From Lamellibrachia satsuma (lineage: Eukaryota > Annelida > Polychaeta > Sabellida > Siboglinidae): 64,000 bases of DNA. Location of the stretch: contig BSQZ01000010.1 of assembly GCA_033239005.1 (NCBI GenBank), forward strand, positions 8,162,001 to 8,226,000, in the 5' to 3' direction. The notes under the pieces were generated by a model. That model was not told the origin of the DNA. It worked only from the letters and a program-made list of their open reading frames with translations, and did not search any database. Below, piece after piece: positions 19,221 through 31,287 of the stretch. Each line of letters opens with the position of its first letter. Position 1 is the first letter of the stretch. The position numbers and the translations under genes were made by a program.

Positions 19221-19581
19221 TTAAGGGCACGCTTAACGGTTAATCTCAGTTTCTTGACATATCCCCAAAAAACTAAATTAAAAAAAATTAAAACTGCTAT
19301 GTAGATCTTAAGAGGGATCTGTCAAGAAATTGTAATATACCATTCATAGTTCTGTAAGTATTGTGGTCATTCAATTAAGGCCAAAAAGTTCGAAAATGAG
19401 TTTTCATATTTTGACACATATCTTAAGAACCACAAGACGTATTGAACTGAAAGTGCAATATGTAAATTCTTTAGAATATGTACAATAAGATTCATGCGTT
19501 ATATTTCACACTGCTATTGCGAATTTTTAAAACAATCCTAAAACCTTCCAAAAACTTACTAACCGTTAACCGGGCCCTTAA
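19221..19581. mobile_element. TTAA-flanked MITE, 353 bp
   Basis: The element at 19225-19577 is bounded on both sides by TTAA. Its ends are inverted repeats: left GGGCACGCTTAACGGTTAA, right (reverse complement) GGGCCCGGTTAACGGTTAG. There is no ORF. TTAA target sites are typical of piggyBac and Kolobok superfamilies; termini starting with GG suit Kolobok better. Confidence 0.75.
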
Positions 19582-19934
19582 AGAAAGAAGAAATCACACC
19601 ACAGTTAAAGTTCTTTCAAAAATGTTCGTGTAGTCCACGTGAGCGATAATAAATGTGTGAGAAGAATTGAGTGAAAAGAATAGACAAGCGATGATTGGAG
19701 GAGCTGATGGAGGAGTTTGGTGTGGAAGAGTGGAGTGGGGGGTGGGGTGCGGGGGTAGCAGAAATGGAAAGAAGGAAAAAATCGACAACCGGTATCGGTG
19801 CCAGCCTCCCCTGAACTTCAGGGATAAAGAGGGGAGCACCAGTAGCGTGTGTTATCCCACAATTGAGCTGTACATCATTAAACATGCGACGAATTGATTT
19901 AGTGAACGGAAGAGTGGACGCCAACAAGTTAAAT

Positions 19935-19974
19935 CTTCTCCCAATATTAAAATAACGACCATAATTTGAAGCAT
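19935..19974 (-). pseudogene. Lectin gene 3 signal exon without splice donor
   Basis: Same 40-nt exon as in units 1 and 2, with the TATA-like box still 58 nt upstream (20032-20036), but the GTAAG donor is deleted. Confidence 0.75.
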
Positions 19975-20694
19975 TTTGTTTTCAGTACTATCACCACATC
20001 TTACCAACGTTGGCGCACCAGCACTACGCGGTTATATATCAAACTAACCACTAGATATTAACAAGTATAACACCTTCAGTAAACAAACTTGCTTTACCTG
20101 CCTTTCCGCCAAGTCTACACGCCATTTGCTGCCGAGAACTGGATGTACATTGGAATATTTTTTCTCTGGTCTAAATGATGGTTCGAGAATTCGTCACAGC
20201 GTTAACAAGGCACAAATTAAGCTTTATATCAATGCCGATTGAGCAAGAAGACCATTGAAAAGCAGCAAAGTACACTTCCATTTGCTGTTAAATGCCGTGG
20301 TGAGTGTTGTGTTTGCTCTTCGGTCATGTGTCAAATTAGTGTTACTATTCACTTGCTGGTGCTGTGGTGGTGAAATCTAAGTGGCCTGGAATATAAAGTA
20401 TGGAAGACCTAAACAATGGTTCTGTCACTGATCGCGTACTCGTTTATAGACTTTGCACTTAAAATTTTCATAATTTGAGATACCTACCAAAATCAGTTTG
20501 TATGTATTTATATGTGTATCACAAAACAAACAATAAATTAAAGATCAACTGTATTGATTCCAGGCAAAAGGCCCGAAGATAATGTGTAGAAAAATGTAGG
20601 CCTGCAAAAGAGATATGTATTACACCAACGTGAGATAAATTCAGCAAATCCTGGCTAACAGTAAATAAGAAATATACAGTTTTTTCCTGGAAAC

Positions 20695-20790
20695 TAAACG
20701 TTGACAAGCTGTTGTGGTCATGGTGGCGTAATCGTTTTGACGCCGGCCTTTCAAACGAGAGAACCCGGGTTCGAACCTGTCGTGTCGAGA
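20695..20790 (+). mobile_element. tRNA-derived SINE head
   Basis: Contains an A-box-like TGGCGTAATCG and a perfect B box GGTTCGAACC with tRNA-like spacing; GGCGT...ACGCC can form a D-arm-like stem. It sits at the 3' end of the minus-strand LINE, interrupting its last codons. The acceptor stem is not convincing, so it is unlikely to be a true tRNA gene. Confidence 0.55.
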
Positions 20791-20799
20791 CTAACCAAG

Positions 20800-23570
20800 T
20801 AGGGTGGTTGTTATGTAGATAGAGCACGATATTTAAGAGTGTACGGCTTAAAATTAATTCGATAAGAAACTGGAAGCCAACGTAACTGTCTAAGTAGTGT
20901 TAGTGATGATGAAAACCGAGGCGCTCTGATACCACACATGCCAGACAATTTTGTACTCGTTGGAGTTTAGCCAAGTCTCTTTTAGCAATGTTATTTAGTA
21001 GTGGATTACAATAGTCAAGGCGGCTACTAATTAATGATGTTGATATTGTTTTAGCAGTAGATGTAGATATGTGACGCCGAATTCGACGGAGATCACGTAT
21101 ATGATAGAAACAGGATTTACATACTTGAGAAATATGCTGGCGAAAGTTGAAGTCACTATCAAAGACAGTACCTAGATTACGGACAGAATCTGATGGTAAT
21201 GTATCACTGCCAAGCAGTTTAACTGGAAAATGGTTGATGACCTTATTTCGTTGTTGTTTAGTGTAAATAATAATAAGGTATGTTTTATCTGGATTAAGCT
21301 TTAGCTTACTTGATTCCATCCAAAACAAGATATCAGTAAAACAATCACTTAAAGTCGAAACAGATTATTGTGCATTTGATTGTGAAAGTGATATGTAAAC
21401 CTGTGTGTCATCAGCATACAGGTGATGACTGAGATTATTATTAGTAATAACTTGGCTGAGCGACGTATTTTATTAGCTGAACAGAACAGGACCCTTGCGG
21501 CACTCCGAATGGAAGGTGTTGTGAGCAAGATAATGTGCCAAATATGTTAATACTTTGATATGATTTGAACCACCGAAGAGCTCGGCCAGAAATGCCAAAA
21601 TATCTATGAAGGCGCTGTAAAAGGATTAAATGATCAATCGAATCGAAAGCAGCTGAGAGATCTGGTAAAGTGAGTGCAGTAACTATGCCATTGTCCATGT
21701 TATCAACTATATCATTGTGTATCTTGAGAAGAGTCGTTTCGGTGGAGTGGACTCGTTTATATGCAGATTGTAGATCATCTGATAAGTGATGGTTCATGAA
21801 GGCGATTAGCAACCAATATTTTTGACAGAAAACTGAGATTGGAAATAGGACCATAATTCTTTAGATCATTTTTGCACAACGTTTGTTTATTAATAAGAGG
21901 ATTTACAAGAGCTTGTATTAAATTCCGTGGAACAACTCCACTCTGCATTGAAAGGTTTATGATAGTAGTAATGGGAAAGATGAGTTGATTGATGCAGCTT
22001 TTTAGTAGAAATGTTAAAAATGGGTCAAGATCACACGATTTGTTAGAAGATGTTTTAATAATAATGAGAACTTCATTAGTAGTTGCACTACAGTTGAAAC
22101 ACCTTAGTTTATTTTCAGAAAGTAGTGTTCGGGGAAATCATAGTCATTATCATTAATGACTAAATTTGATCGAATGCGAGCAATCTTATCTGTAAAGTAT
22201 TTTGAAAAAGAACTACACAATGTATCAGTGAAGAATGTTCAGGCAGTGCTTTTAATTTCTGCCGATGTAGAATTGTGTTTACGGATTTCCACATCTTGCG
22301 AGGGTTTTCAGAATTTATGGAGATAACATATGTATAGTAATCAGACTTTGCTTTTGACATCATGTGATTGCATATATGTAGCTGTTTAGTATAACGGGAT
22401 CGATCAAGTGGAGAACGAGTTCGTCGCCAAATTCTTTCAAGATATCGACGACGACGTTTTGCTACAACTATTTCATGAGACATCCAAGGTGATGGAGGGC
22501 GAACTTGTACACTTTTGGTTTGTTTAGGAGCATGTTTATCCAGGAGTTTACTTAATGTTTCATTGTACTGATTAACAAGCTCGCATAATGTGATAAAATG
22601 TGATAATTTTTGTCTAGATCTTGAACCAACTTGCAACTACAAATCAATGATGACACAATGGTGATCTGATAAACCATCAGTAGGAAATATTGCTTTAATG
22701 TTAATGCAAGTAGATCTAGTAATAAACACGTCGAGTCAGTGACAATGAACATATGTAGGAAATGAAACGTGTTGATATAGTGCATATGTTTGAAAGACAT
22801 CCATGAATGATCTGGTATGTAGACTTGGTAAATCAAGGTGGATATTGAAATCTCCAAACATGTAAAGGTTTTCTTGGAATTGCAAGGTGGCTTCAAGGAA
22901 ATCTGGAAATTCATTAAAAAAATGTTTTTGTGCTTGCAGGAGGACGATAGATGCATGTAAAATTAACAGATAATGATGATTGTTTTATAAAGCAAAGCTT
23001 TGGTATTGAGGTGTATGAATAATGTCTACTTTATATATTTCAGGTACAAGAAATGCGATTCCACCACCCCTACCTGAATGGCGGGGTTGATGGTATAGGC
23101 AAAAACCATATGGACAAATGTCAGCAAGACAGGCTGATGTATCAGATGCTGGTAGCCATGTTTCTGTCAAAGCTAAAATGTATATGTGTTTAGATAACAT
23201 CAGATCAGAAAGGGCAGCAGATTTATGACAGATCTAAGATTTGTAGTGACAAAGCGCATGTTTTGAAATGTTTTTGATCCAGGATTTATTGAGACATCAC
23301 CTGCAAGAAGGAGGATGATAGACAGCCTAAATGATGGGTTACAACCATATTTTGTAGGCAAATTTCTGTGTGTACATAAACCAAGAGAAGAAAGATGTAA
23401 AGATGGCGTTTTCGAAAAGCTAATTCGTATACTATTGTTGATGAATATTTCAGAGTGTTTATAGGTATTAACGATATCTTCCTCAAGAGAATAGCATTTT
23501 TCTTTAAACAATGTAGACAAAGATAATAAACAAATGACCAGCACGAAGAGAAAATACATATTATATGCTC
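20800..23570 (-). mobile_element. CR1/L2-like LINE, near full length, inactivated
   Basis: Reading minus strand from 23559: N-terminal hydrophobic part with GDVSINPGS; endonuclease pieces (TTNLRSV, ALTETWLPASDTS, GGGIAFLV, FGDFNIHLD near 22850, LSDHHCV near 22660); linker (SPWMSHEIVVAKRRRRYLER); reverse transcriptase with DLSAAFDSIDH (21640), FGVPQGS (21500) and YADDTQVYI (21410); and C-terminal LKLNPDKT and LRQLRWLPVSYRI (20850). Several frameshifts and stops (around 21440, 21850, 22640, 23200) rule out activity. The 3' end is interrupted by the SINE. Confidence 0.85.
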
Positions 23571-24150
23571 AGTGATAATGAAGAAAATAAATAAAAATGA
23601 ATTCGAAAGGTAGAATATGATGTTTTAAGGCTAAGTGTAGCTGCTAGGAAAGAAGTCACAATTCTGGGATCAAGACTAATTTATTTAATTAGAAATGTTG
23701 ACCAGGATCAACCGTGAATAGTGTGATGACACGATAGGTTTACATGAAAGGACTCTAAGCGGAATCACATACGCTGCCTACCATACAGCAATAAACAAGA
23801 ACATTGCGGTCAAAGTCAGTCATCTTTGAAGAAATATTGTTATACTGTTATCTTAACTTGAACAAATACATATACAAATGGCAGATGGGCTCCACCAACT
23901 GCCGACAGAAAAAAAAACAGTCATGATTTGTGAATCCTGATGCTAAAGAAGAGAATATTGTCGTTGGAGAAACGTACAAATCATAATCACACAGAGGATA
24001 TTTCAACAACAATGAAACATGAAGTGATTCCGAAAGAAACCTTCCTCTACCATGGATATAGAATAACACATTACTCGGTTGAGGCGGATATGCTCCCAAG
24101 AAAAATCAATATGGCAGGTTAGGAGAGCACACATGACGATTGATTATATG
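23571..24150. other. No recognised feature
   Basis: Short random-looking frames only; between the LINE and a minisatellite. Confidence 0.4.
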
Positions 24151-24156
24151 TCGGAT

Positions 24157-24727
24157 GTCGATAGTAGCCATGGGCACCACTAAGTCGATAGTAGCCATGG
24201 GCACCACTAAGTCGATAGTAGCCATGGGCACCACTTAGTCGATAGTAGCCATGGGCACCACTAAGTCGATAGTAGCCATGGGCACCACTAAGTCGATAGT
24301 AGCCATGGGCACCACTTAGTCGATAGTAGCCATGGGCACCACTAAGTCGATAGTAGCCATGGGCACCACTTAGTCGATAGTAACCATGGGCACCACTAAG
24401 TCGATAGCAACCATGGGCACCACTAAGTCGATAGTAGCCATGGGCACCACTTAGTCGATAGTAACCATGGGCACCACTAAGTCGATAGTAGCCATGGGCA
24501 CCACTAAGTCGATAGTAGCCATGGGCACCACTAAGTCGATAGTAGCCATGGGCACCACTAAGTCGATAGCAACCATGGGCACCACTAAGTCGGTATTAGT
24601 CATGGGCACCACTAAGTAGGTAGTAGCCATGGGCAACATTAAGTCAATAGTAGTCATGGGCACCACTAAGTCGATAGTAGCCATGGGCACCACTAAGTCG
24701 ATAGTAGCCATGGGCACCACTAAGTCA
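24157..24727. repeat. 27-bp minisatellite, about 21 copies
   Basis: Unit GTCGATAGTAGCCATGGGCA plus CCACTAA. 27 is a multiple of three, so the minus strand reads an open nonapeptide repeat (DLVVPMATI), but flanking codons do not extend it into a gene. Confidence 0.95.
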
Positions 24728-24729
24728 AA

Positions 24730-25470
24730 GAAGAAGATTGCTAATTTGAAAATGAACATACACATTTTGAATTTCTTACTGTAATTTACTGTCTTTCAAA
24801 CAGCAGAAAGCGCCATCAAGAGGATCACGCTAACACCTTACCATTGCAATAACTGGAAAACAAATCTTCGATTATATTTCTACTGTACGTATGGATCCCC
24901 AAAATGTCGGTTGTTTTTTGTCAATCGTGTATCATGAAAGTTTAAATTGTGTTACGAATATTTGTTCAAGTATATATATTTGCTGACATGAGTGGTGTGA
25001 TAATAAAATGTTTTACTTTCTATAAAGCCAAGTAGTGTTTACCAATTTTCAGTTACCAAACCGCCTTTTTCTGTCGTTGACCAAAGAGTGTAGTATATAA
25101 AATATATATAAAGAGGCGGCACTCGCCAAATAACGCGTGATTGCCGACGCGCGCGCCCCGTGTGGTGACGAAGGAAGCCAGCCCGATGCATCAACCCGTT
25201 CCATGTAATTACCTCTTCACATGGGTGATGACAATAAAAGTAATTAAATCCATGTGTAAATAGAAGAAATAATGTCTTAGAGATAACAAATCTGTTTTAT
25301 TATGCTTAATTTAAATAACTGCAGTTCATTCGATCTTCTTCAAAACTATCAAATTAATTTTTTTATAAATCACTATATTATCATGAACATATTTCCATAT
25401 TGCTGTGTTTAGAACTGTATTCTTAAAAGTTTTCTTCAAATAAATATATACAAAATCATTCAATAAAAAT
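24730..25470. other. No recognised feature
   Basis: AT-rich sequence with a GC-rich patch at 25130-25200 (GACGCGCGCGCCCC). No exon supported. Confidence 0.4.
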
Positions 25471-25539
25471 TAAATACACTTTTTATTGAAGAACGCTTAA
25501 CCAAATGTGTCATTGCTAAAGGAGCTCACAATAATTCCA

Positions 25540-26235
25540 CTCAAACCACCGGAAGTGGACATGGTGGTGACCCCTGGCGAATGTTGAGGTCAACAGTAGA
25601 GAATACGTTAGGGACATCTACAAACTTGCCACCAATGGTGTTACTAACCGTTTAACCACTGCCACAACTACATTTTATATGCAGATTCCGCACATCTTTA
25701 CTTATTTTGGTATACTCCTTATATTTGTCAAGAATTCCCTCAATTTCAATTGCAGATAATTCTGGACAGTATTTGCATTGAAAATGTGTCTAGAAACACA
25801 ATAGTAACGGTCGTTTTTGCAATGGCGTGACAAGTCGTCAACAACAATCACTTTGCTCAGCCAACCGCTTGTTCATGTCACTCCGTAACTGACCATTTTG
25901 AATTTATAATCAAGTTGTGGCGGTGCCGATATGGTGGGTGGCGCCACTGTTGGGGAGTGCGGGACATCTGGTGAATGCAACGTCAGTTAAACAACTTATT
26001 TGCCGCTAGGTGCTAGAGGCTTTTCTGAACTGTGGATGTGCACAAATTCATTTGCCAGCAACAGAACAATGCTATCCAGCATACCTTCTCCGACTATTCT
26101 GTGCTTGCTCTGTACTGCCTTACAACAAACTGATTTGCTTAACGATGCGGTATTTGAGAATGCAGAAATATTAGTTTCTGAAACGAAACTTGAAATCATT
26201 CTTACTCTACGCAAGATCACCGACGTTACAAAAAC
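25540..26235 (-). pseudogene. Decayed reading frame, unit A
   Basis: The minus strand reads one long frame interrupted by stops: HIHSSEKPLAPSGK, HSPDVPHSPTVAPPTI, LDYKFKMVSYGVT, then VIVVDDLSRHCKNDRYYCV and SRHIFNANTVQNY. A one-base difference from unit B shifts the frame after NTVQNY. Family not recognised; an old transposase or retroelement is possible. Confidence 0.4.
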
Positions 26236-26259
26236 AACAATGTTAAGTTGTCCGTATTA

Positions 26260-27095
26260 GTATATCAAGAAGTGAATCTTGGCTGTGTAGTTTTATGGCT
26301 GCTAGGGACAACCACATGGGCCGTCGATCGTCGACGCTGACCTAATTGTGCGAAGCGCACTAACAGGGGTCGAGGTCTGCGCATGCGGAATATGACCACC
26401 GCTGCGTCAAGCAGCGCCGCGTGGTGAACTGTTACAGAATTACTATCGTATTCACTCGCGTAACTGGGCACGGCGCGGCGTTGTAATACAGTCCGACATC
26501 TTGGAAATTCCCAACTTCGTGGAAAACAATTATCAATATGGTTCCGCGGAGGTATTATAAAACCAGATGCAATTTTCGAACGTAGCAAAGGCTTATTTTA
26601 AGTGCTCGTATTTGGGAATAACACAGGAGTGTTGTGTGTATTTGTAGACGTAGAGACATAACCAAAGGACAAGCCGTTGTTTGCCGTTGATGCGTAAAGT
26701 AATAACCAATGACAAACAACACAGTAATCACTAGAATCAGAGTATTTAATTAACGTTGCAGAAAACCGAATAAGTTACACAGCAATCATATCGAACATTC
26801 TCTAAGACTACACTCGGTTAAAAAGTCTACAAAAAAGCATGATAAACCATTACCATTAATTCAATTCAATAGTCATACATGAATTCTAACATTGACATTG
26901 CCAAGTTATGTTAACAATATAAATAGATAGAGATTGATAGAGAACGAACAAAGAAACTATTAGTATTAGTAATATAAAAAAAGTTCCGATTGGTCAGAGA
27001 TAATAAGTTTAATCGCGTAAGATTTCACAAGCATTTCTCTTTCGTTGGGCAATGAATTATATGGTTTATTGCCCTTTCGAGCTTCACGATCACTT
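26260..27095. other. Flank 3' of unknown gene A
   Basis: No exon supported; collinear with 45650-46505 in unit B. Confidence 0.4.
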
Positions 27096-27098
27096 GAA

Positions 27099-27782
27099 TT
27101 ACACAGCCAGCACCTCCTTCATGATGGGATTTCCTTCATAGGCAACAGGGAAGATGGGAAAGCGCTGTCGTAAAGAGCCGACACCGGGAATATCCCGAAT
27201 GAAGAGCTGGTGACCAGAGTAGTAGTTGGCCACGAACACTTTGCCGTTTTTCTTCAGAACGCCGACGGCTCCCTTGACGGATGTGTCTGCCGGGTTGAGC
27301 ACGCTGGCCTTGTTGCTATAGAAGTTGGCCGGCGTGATGATGTACCACTTTGTGTTGCTCCCGTTGAAAGCCTTCTTCAGCGACAGACCGCCATTCCGCC
27401 CCTTGTGAACCGTCTTGCCCAACTTAGAAAGTTCGTGTCCCTTGTACACGATCTTATGCGGGTTCCACCTCGACAACGGAGTCATGTAGACGACCTCGAG
27501 CGGTACGGCGTAGGTCCAACGAGACTTCGATTTGATGCATTTTCTTTTCGGCCCCGTTCCTTTGCAGTTGGTCTCAATCTCAATGGCCGGAACCTTCGAG
27601 TTGGTCGTTTGGGCCATGAAGATTTTCTGGTCTTGGAAGGAGCGGTACTTGAAGAAGCGGCCCATCGCGTCGGATGCCGTATCACTGAAGATGCGATGGT
27701 AGTAAGCCGAGTTTAGATTCTTTACACCCTTCTTCTGGCCGTTGTACTGTTTCGCAACGCGACCAAATGATTTGTCGAGGAT
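27099..27782 (-). CDS. Unknown gene A, exon 3 and stop
   Basis: 684 nt from ILDKSFGRVAKQY to KEVLAV-stop. Good acceptor (TATTGTGTTACAG). Contains YRSFQDQKIFMAQTTNS, SRWTYAVPLEVVYMTPLSRW, NKASVLNPADTS and GSLRQRFPIFPVAYEGNP. Confidence 0.85.
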   Translation of the reverse strand: MLDKSFGRVAKQYNGQKKGVKNLNSAYYHRIFSDTASDAMGRFFKYRSFQDQKIFMAQTTNSKVPAIEIETNCKGTGPKRKCIKSKSRWTYAVPLEVVYMTPLSRWNPHKIVYKGHELSKLGKTVHKGRNGGLSLKKAFNGSNTKWYIITPANFYSNKASVLNPADTSVKGAVGVLKKNGKVFVANYYSGHQLFIRDIPGVGSLRQRFPIFPVAYEGNPIMKEVLAV

Positions 27783-30176
27783 CTGTAACACAATATTGAG
27801 ATTTATCATATCCACATTCAATATGCTCTATGCAATACATGGGAGCAGTTGTTATGTCTTAATAGGAAGTGTATGTTTCAGACTTAACTAGTTGTTTACG
27901 TAATGCCGCGGTCATAGCATACATATGCCGCGCGCGATGACGACGGTACTATTGTTTACGTTATCGCGTACAAAATGGCAGACGAACATTTCAATTGTTT
28001 TAAAACCGAAACCAACCGACTTCAACGGTAGAGATCCCCAGTTTTGAATTTGGTAAAATATTAGGCGTGTGAAATAAATATAAAATGGTACATTCGCGAT
28101 CTACATTTCGTGCAATCATCCTCGACTGCTGGCGGAGTAGCACGCGTAATCAGAGGTTGTCTATAGTTACTTGTGCTACTTCGTCACTATCTGCGTCGAT
28201 TCAAGCGGGACAAAATCCGCAAATGTTTGCCTGCCACACTTTTGCCATCCGCGATTGTCAATTTACAATCTTATGCAAGATGAATTGACTCGGTCGTTCT
28301 TGCTAGTAACCATGGTCCCTGATTTTCTACTTGATAAAGATAAACAATATCACTGAGCACTGTATTGGGTGAGTAGCTGTGTAGCCACGGGTAGCCTTGT
28401 TAATGTGTCAAATATATAATTATCTATGCATGTGGTTGAACCGCAGCTAATGAATGAACATCGAAACTGATTATGCGCAACAAAACAGCTCAAGGTTCTG
28501 ACGTTTAACAGCAACAACACGTAAAGAATCTGGTCATTGTTGCGGAAGTGCCCAAAATCGAACATAACAGATGTCGAGTTTCGTGACAATGTGTGTACGA
28601 TGCGAGTATATTTCGTTTATTCTGTGGTGTGTCTGTAAATGTAAATTGATACTGAACAAGTAGCGCGAAATGAACCATAATGTGTGACGCAACGCTCCAT
28701 GATTAAATGCAGGTAATAACATCTTTCGACGACAACGATTACCATTCCAGGGTAGTTATCTTTGCCGGGGATTTCTCCCATCAACTTGTCGAGCAGTTGG
28801 TTCACGATAGGGCCGTCCTTGAACTTGTTCGTGTCGAAGGCGTTCAGTTCGAAGCGAGTCGATCGGTACGTGGCGAGTTTTTTCTTGTTTAGATTGAAGC
28901 CTTCGATGTGCGCTCGGTTGACGACGGGACGGAATCTGTTGAGAGGAAGGTCGTTTTTGAGCGGGTGGCACAGGATGCGGTAGTTCCACTGAGCAACGAC
29001 CGGTGTGCTGCCGTTCATACGGACGATGGACGTCGGCAGGAAACTGTAGTTCTCCAACTTGTCCTTCGTACCGCTCATGGCCGTGTATCGGATCATCTCC
29101 TGCATGTCGAACCACGTCTGTGCGTCCAGGTGGTGTCGTTCACTGCCGAACGCCTCCTCGATAGCGGTACCCGAGTGGATCCACGAGCCCTCCAGGTAGC
29201 ACAGCACCGGCGTGAAGTACTTGCGGTAGTCTCGCTTCGAGTAGTCCTGGTCCTTCCACGCCTTGAACCATTTGCGCATCTCCGTCGCCTGTGTCTTGAC
29301 CGTCTTAAATTTGAGCACGGCTGGCGGCACGGCCGGGAAGGGAATGTCCTCCATGAGGTTGTACGTCTTCTTCGTTCGGTGAGGCATCCGGAGAAGGTAG
29401 TCGTTGTGCCTCGTCCTTCAAATCACACCGTCAGATATCGTATTATTATGATACCGAATACGTATGTTCTCTATTTAAAACGATATTCCAAATTAAAGAT
29501 ATATTTAATGGTCATAAGTATTTCACGATCGCAAAAAGACATAACTAACATTAATGAGCAGTGACTACTGATAAATAATATAATATTAATTGACAATACT
29601 TGACAAATATGTTGCATACTAATATACTATATATTGCTTTAAAATAGTAACTGAGAGGCGTACTTGCTACATGTCTGACGGACTGATTAAGTAACTGACC
29701 GATTGGTTGGTTATTTATTTATTTATTGCTCTCAGGCTGACCGACCGACCGACAGAATGAACGAAAGACCGAACGACCGAATGATCGAACGACCGAACGA
29801 CTGACGATTGACTAATTTACAACCTGAATTCAACGCCGTTGAGTATGGCCACGAACTCTCCGATGCCCATGGTGCGCTCATAGTTGCCGTGGTTATGGAT
29901 GGCAGCTATGGACACTCCCTGCCACGTGTCATGGTGGTACGGCCGGGTTCCTGCGGTGACCCGACGTGTCTGCTTGAGGCCCGAGGCGTACGTGGCGCGC
30001 GTGGTCTCCTCCATGTACAACTTCTGCAGCATCAGCTGCCGCCCCAGCGTGTACAGGATCTCGTTGAGGTTCTCCGGAACATTCGTTGCTGTCTCCGTCC
30101 GGTCAAGCAACGCCAGAACGACGATATACAAAGCCAGCAACTGAAATACGCCGTCAAAATTAACGTAGAACAACAT
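27099..30176 (-). CDS. Unknown-family secreted protein gene A, ~569 aa, three exons
   Basis: Spliced model: 29824-30176, 28743-29415, 27099-27782; 1710 nt open in frame, TAA at 27099-27101. Junctions: CAG|GTTGTA to TTGAAG|GACG (restores an Arg codon, giving GVEF-R-TRHNDY) and GGAATG|GTAATC to TGTTACAG|ATCC (phase 0). It begins with a hydrophobic stretch (LLALYIVVLALL), probably a signal peptide. Exon 1 is His-rich (PYHHDTW, AIHNHGN, RTRHNDY), which could bind metal. The middle has KAWKDQDYSKRDYRKYF, CYLEGSWIHSG, DAQTWFDMQEMIRYT and WNYRILCHP; the last part is basic (NCKGTGPKRKC). I do not recognise a named domain; I have only an unverified impression that such sequences occur among uncharacterised mollusc proteins. 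The first ATG is uncertain because an acceptor-like TATTTCAG lies at 30141. Confidence 0.8.
27783..28742. other. Intron 2 of unknown gene A
   Basis: 960 nt with no repeat; well conserved with unit B at 47241-48206. Confidence 0.7.
28743..29415 (-). CDS. Unknown gene A, exon 2
   Basis: 673 nt, from split Arg codon to EIPGKDNYPGM. The acceptor is weak (TTGAAG, poor pyrimidine tract) but gives an unbroken frame and is conserved in unit B. Confidence 0.8.
29824..30176 (-). CDS. Unknown gene A, exon 1
   Basis: Hydrophobic leader, then NVPENLNEIL, TLGRQLMLQKLYMEE and the His-rich segment. If the acceptor at 30141 is used, the exon is 29824-30140 and an upstream coding exon remains to be found. 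Confidence 0.72.
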
Positions 30177-30179
30177 GGA

Positions 30180-30477
30180 ATGGAAGACACCAGGGTTGTT
30201 CTTAAGTTACTTATCAACTTCGTCTCGGTTAAAATACTTCGCAGTTATTGAGCAGCCATATGTAATAATCATACGTCTATGTGTTGTTTTTATTTCGACA
30301 AATTAGGTGAGAATACGTCGTTCTATTACGCAGAAGAGGAACAGCCGGTGTAACGGGAAAACTACAACTCCGAACATGTAGATCGGTTTGCCAAACTTCT
30401 AGCAGAAAGTGTTCCACAATATACAAACTATCAACCCACTATTTGATTTCAGCAAAGATATCAGAACAGGCGAATAT
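30180..30477. other. Upstream flank of unknown gene A
   Basis: Should hold a promoter or a further 5' exon. I cannot identify either. Nearly identical to 49830-50125. Confidence 0.4.
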
Positions 30478-30605
30478 GGCTTTACCTTCATCATGCTGCC
30501 GCCAACAGTACTTTACCTTCATCATGCTGCCGCCAACAGTATTTTACCTTCATCATGCTGCCGCCAACAGTACTTTACCTTCATCATGCTGCCGCCAACA
30601 GTGCT
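30478..30605. repeat. 31-bp minisatellite, about 4 copies (unit A)
   Basis: Unit TTTACCTTCATCATGCTGCC plus GCCAACAGTAC. 31 is not a multiple of three, so the array cycles through frames. Unit B has about 16 copies. Confidence 0.95.
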
Positions 30606-30609
30606 TCTC

Positions 30610-31285
30610 CCAGAGTCAATAGCGTCTACTTCCGGTTGTTCACTGCAACGAATGGTGGAAAACCAAGAGGCCAAGCGGATTTTATTCACCTTTTCGGGTT
30701 TTCCAATGACGTATTTTCAAGAGACGTTTAAGAAAACGAGGCGTAGCAAAAGGCCGATCATTGTCTGGTACTGACTAGGGAACACGCGAAAGGTCAGTAG
30801 GTGTTTTAGGCGTGTCCGAAATATAATATATTCCATGGTTATGGCCAAATTAATCTTCTTCTTCAGATATTAATTTTTTTGCAAGCACGCGGATTTTTAA
30901 ACTTATTAATTTATTAATTACACAGCAGCACGAAACGTTCGTCGTGGTTAATATAAACTATTCTAGATCGCATGATCAACACTTTTTTCAGCGAGCAATT
31001 CACTTGACACAAGAACACCTGTAACTGTGGCAAGAAATAAATGTCATCCGTTGTATACGACTCTTGTACCGTTCTTTGAAGCCAGTGTTATTTTCCTCCA
31101 GATGGCTGCTGACGGTGTTGATCCATCGTAACATGGACCATCCTCGCGGTCTTGATCACTTCTACAATAGGGGTGATCCTGCTCTCGTCAGTCTCTATGG
31201 TCCAACATTCACTGATATGCTGGAGCACATCATTTGTCAACCGTTTTTTCATATGTGCGTTAATTAATTCATTACGCAAATGCAT
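30610..31285. other. Conserved block between minisatellite and LINE fragment, unit A
   Basis: Collinear with 50640-51295. Opposite-strand frames at 31064-31285 are both open in both copies, but neither shows a recognisable family. Confidence 0.35.
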
Positions 31286-31287
31286 GG

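Noticed and set aside
20695..20790. Functional tRNA gene
   Set aside because: A- and B-box are present but no convincing acceptor stem; better as a SINE head inserted at a LINE 3' end.
27210..27716. Plus-strand 168-codon ORF (and similar at 28908, 46603, 48372)
   Set aside because: Antisense shadows of the exons of the minus-strand unknown-family gene.
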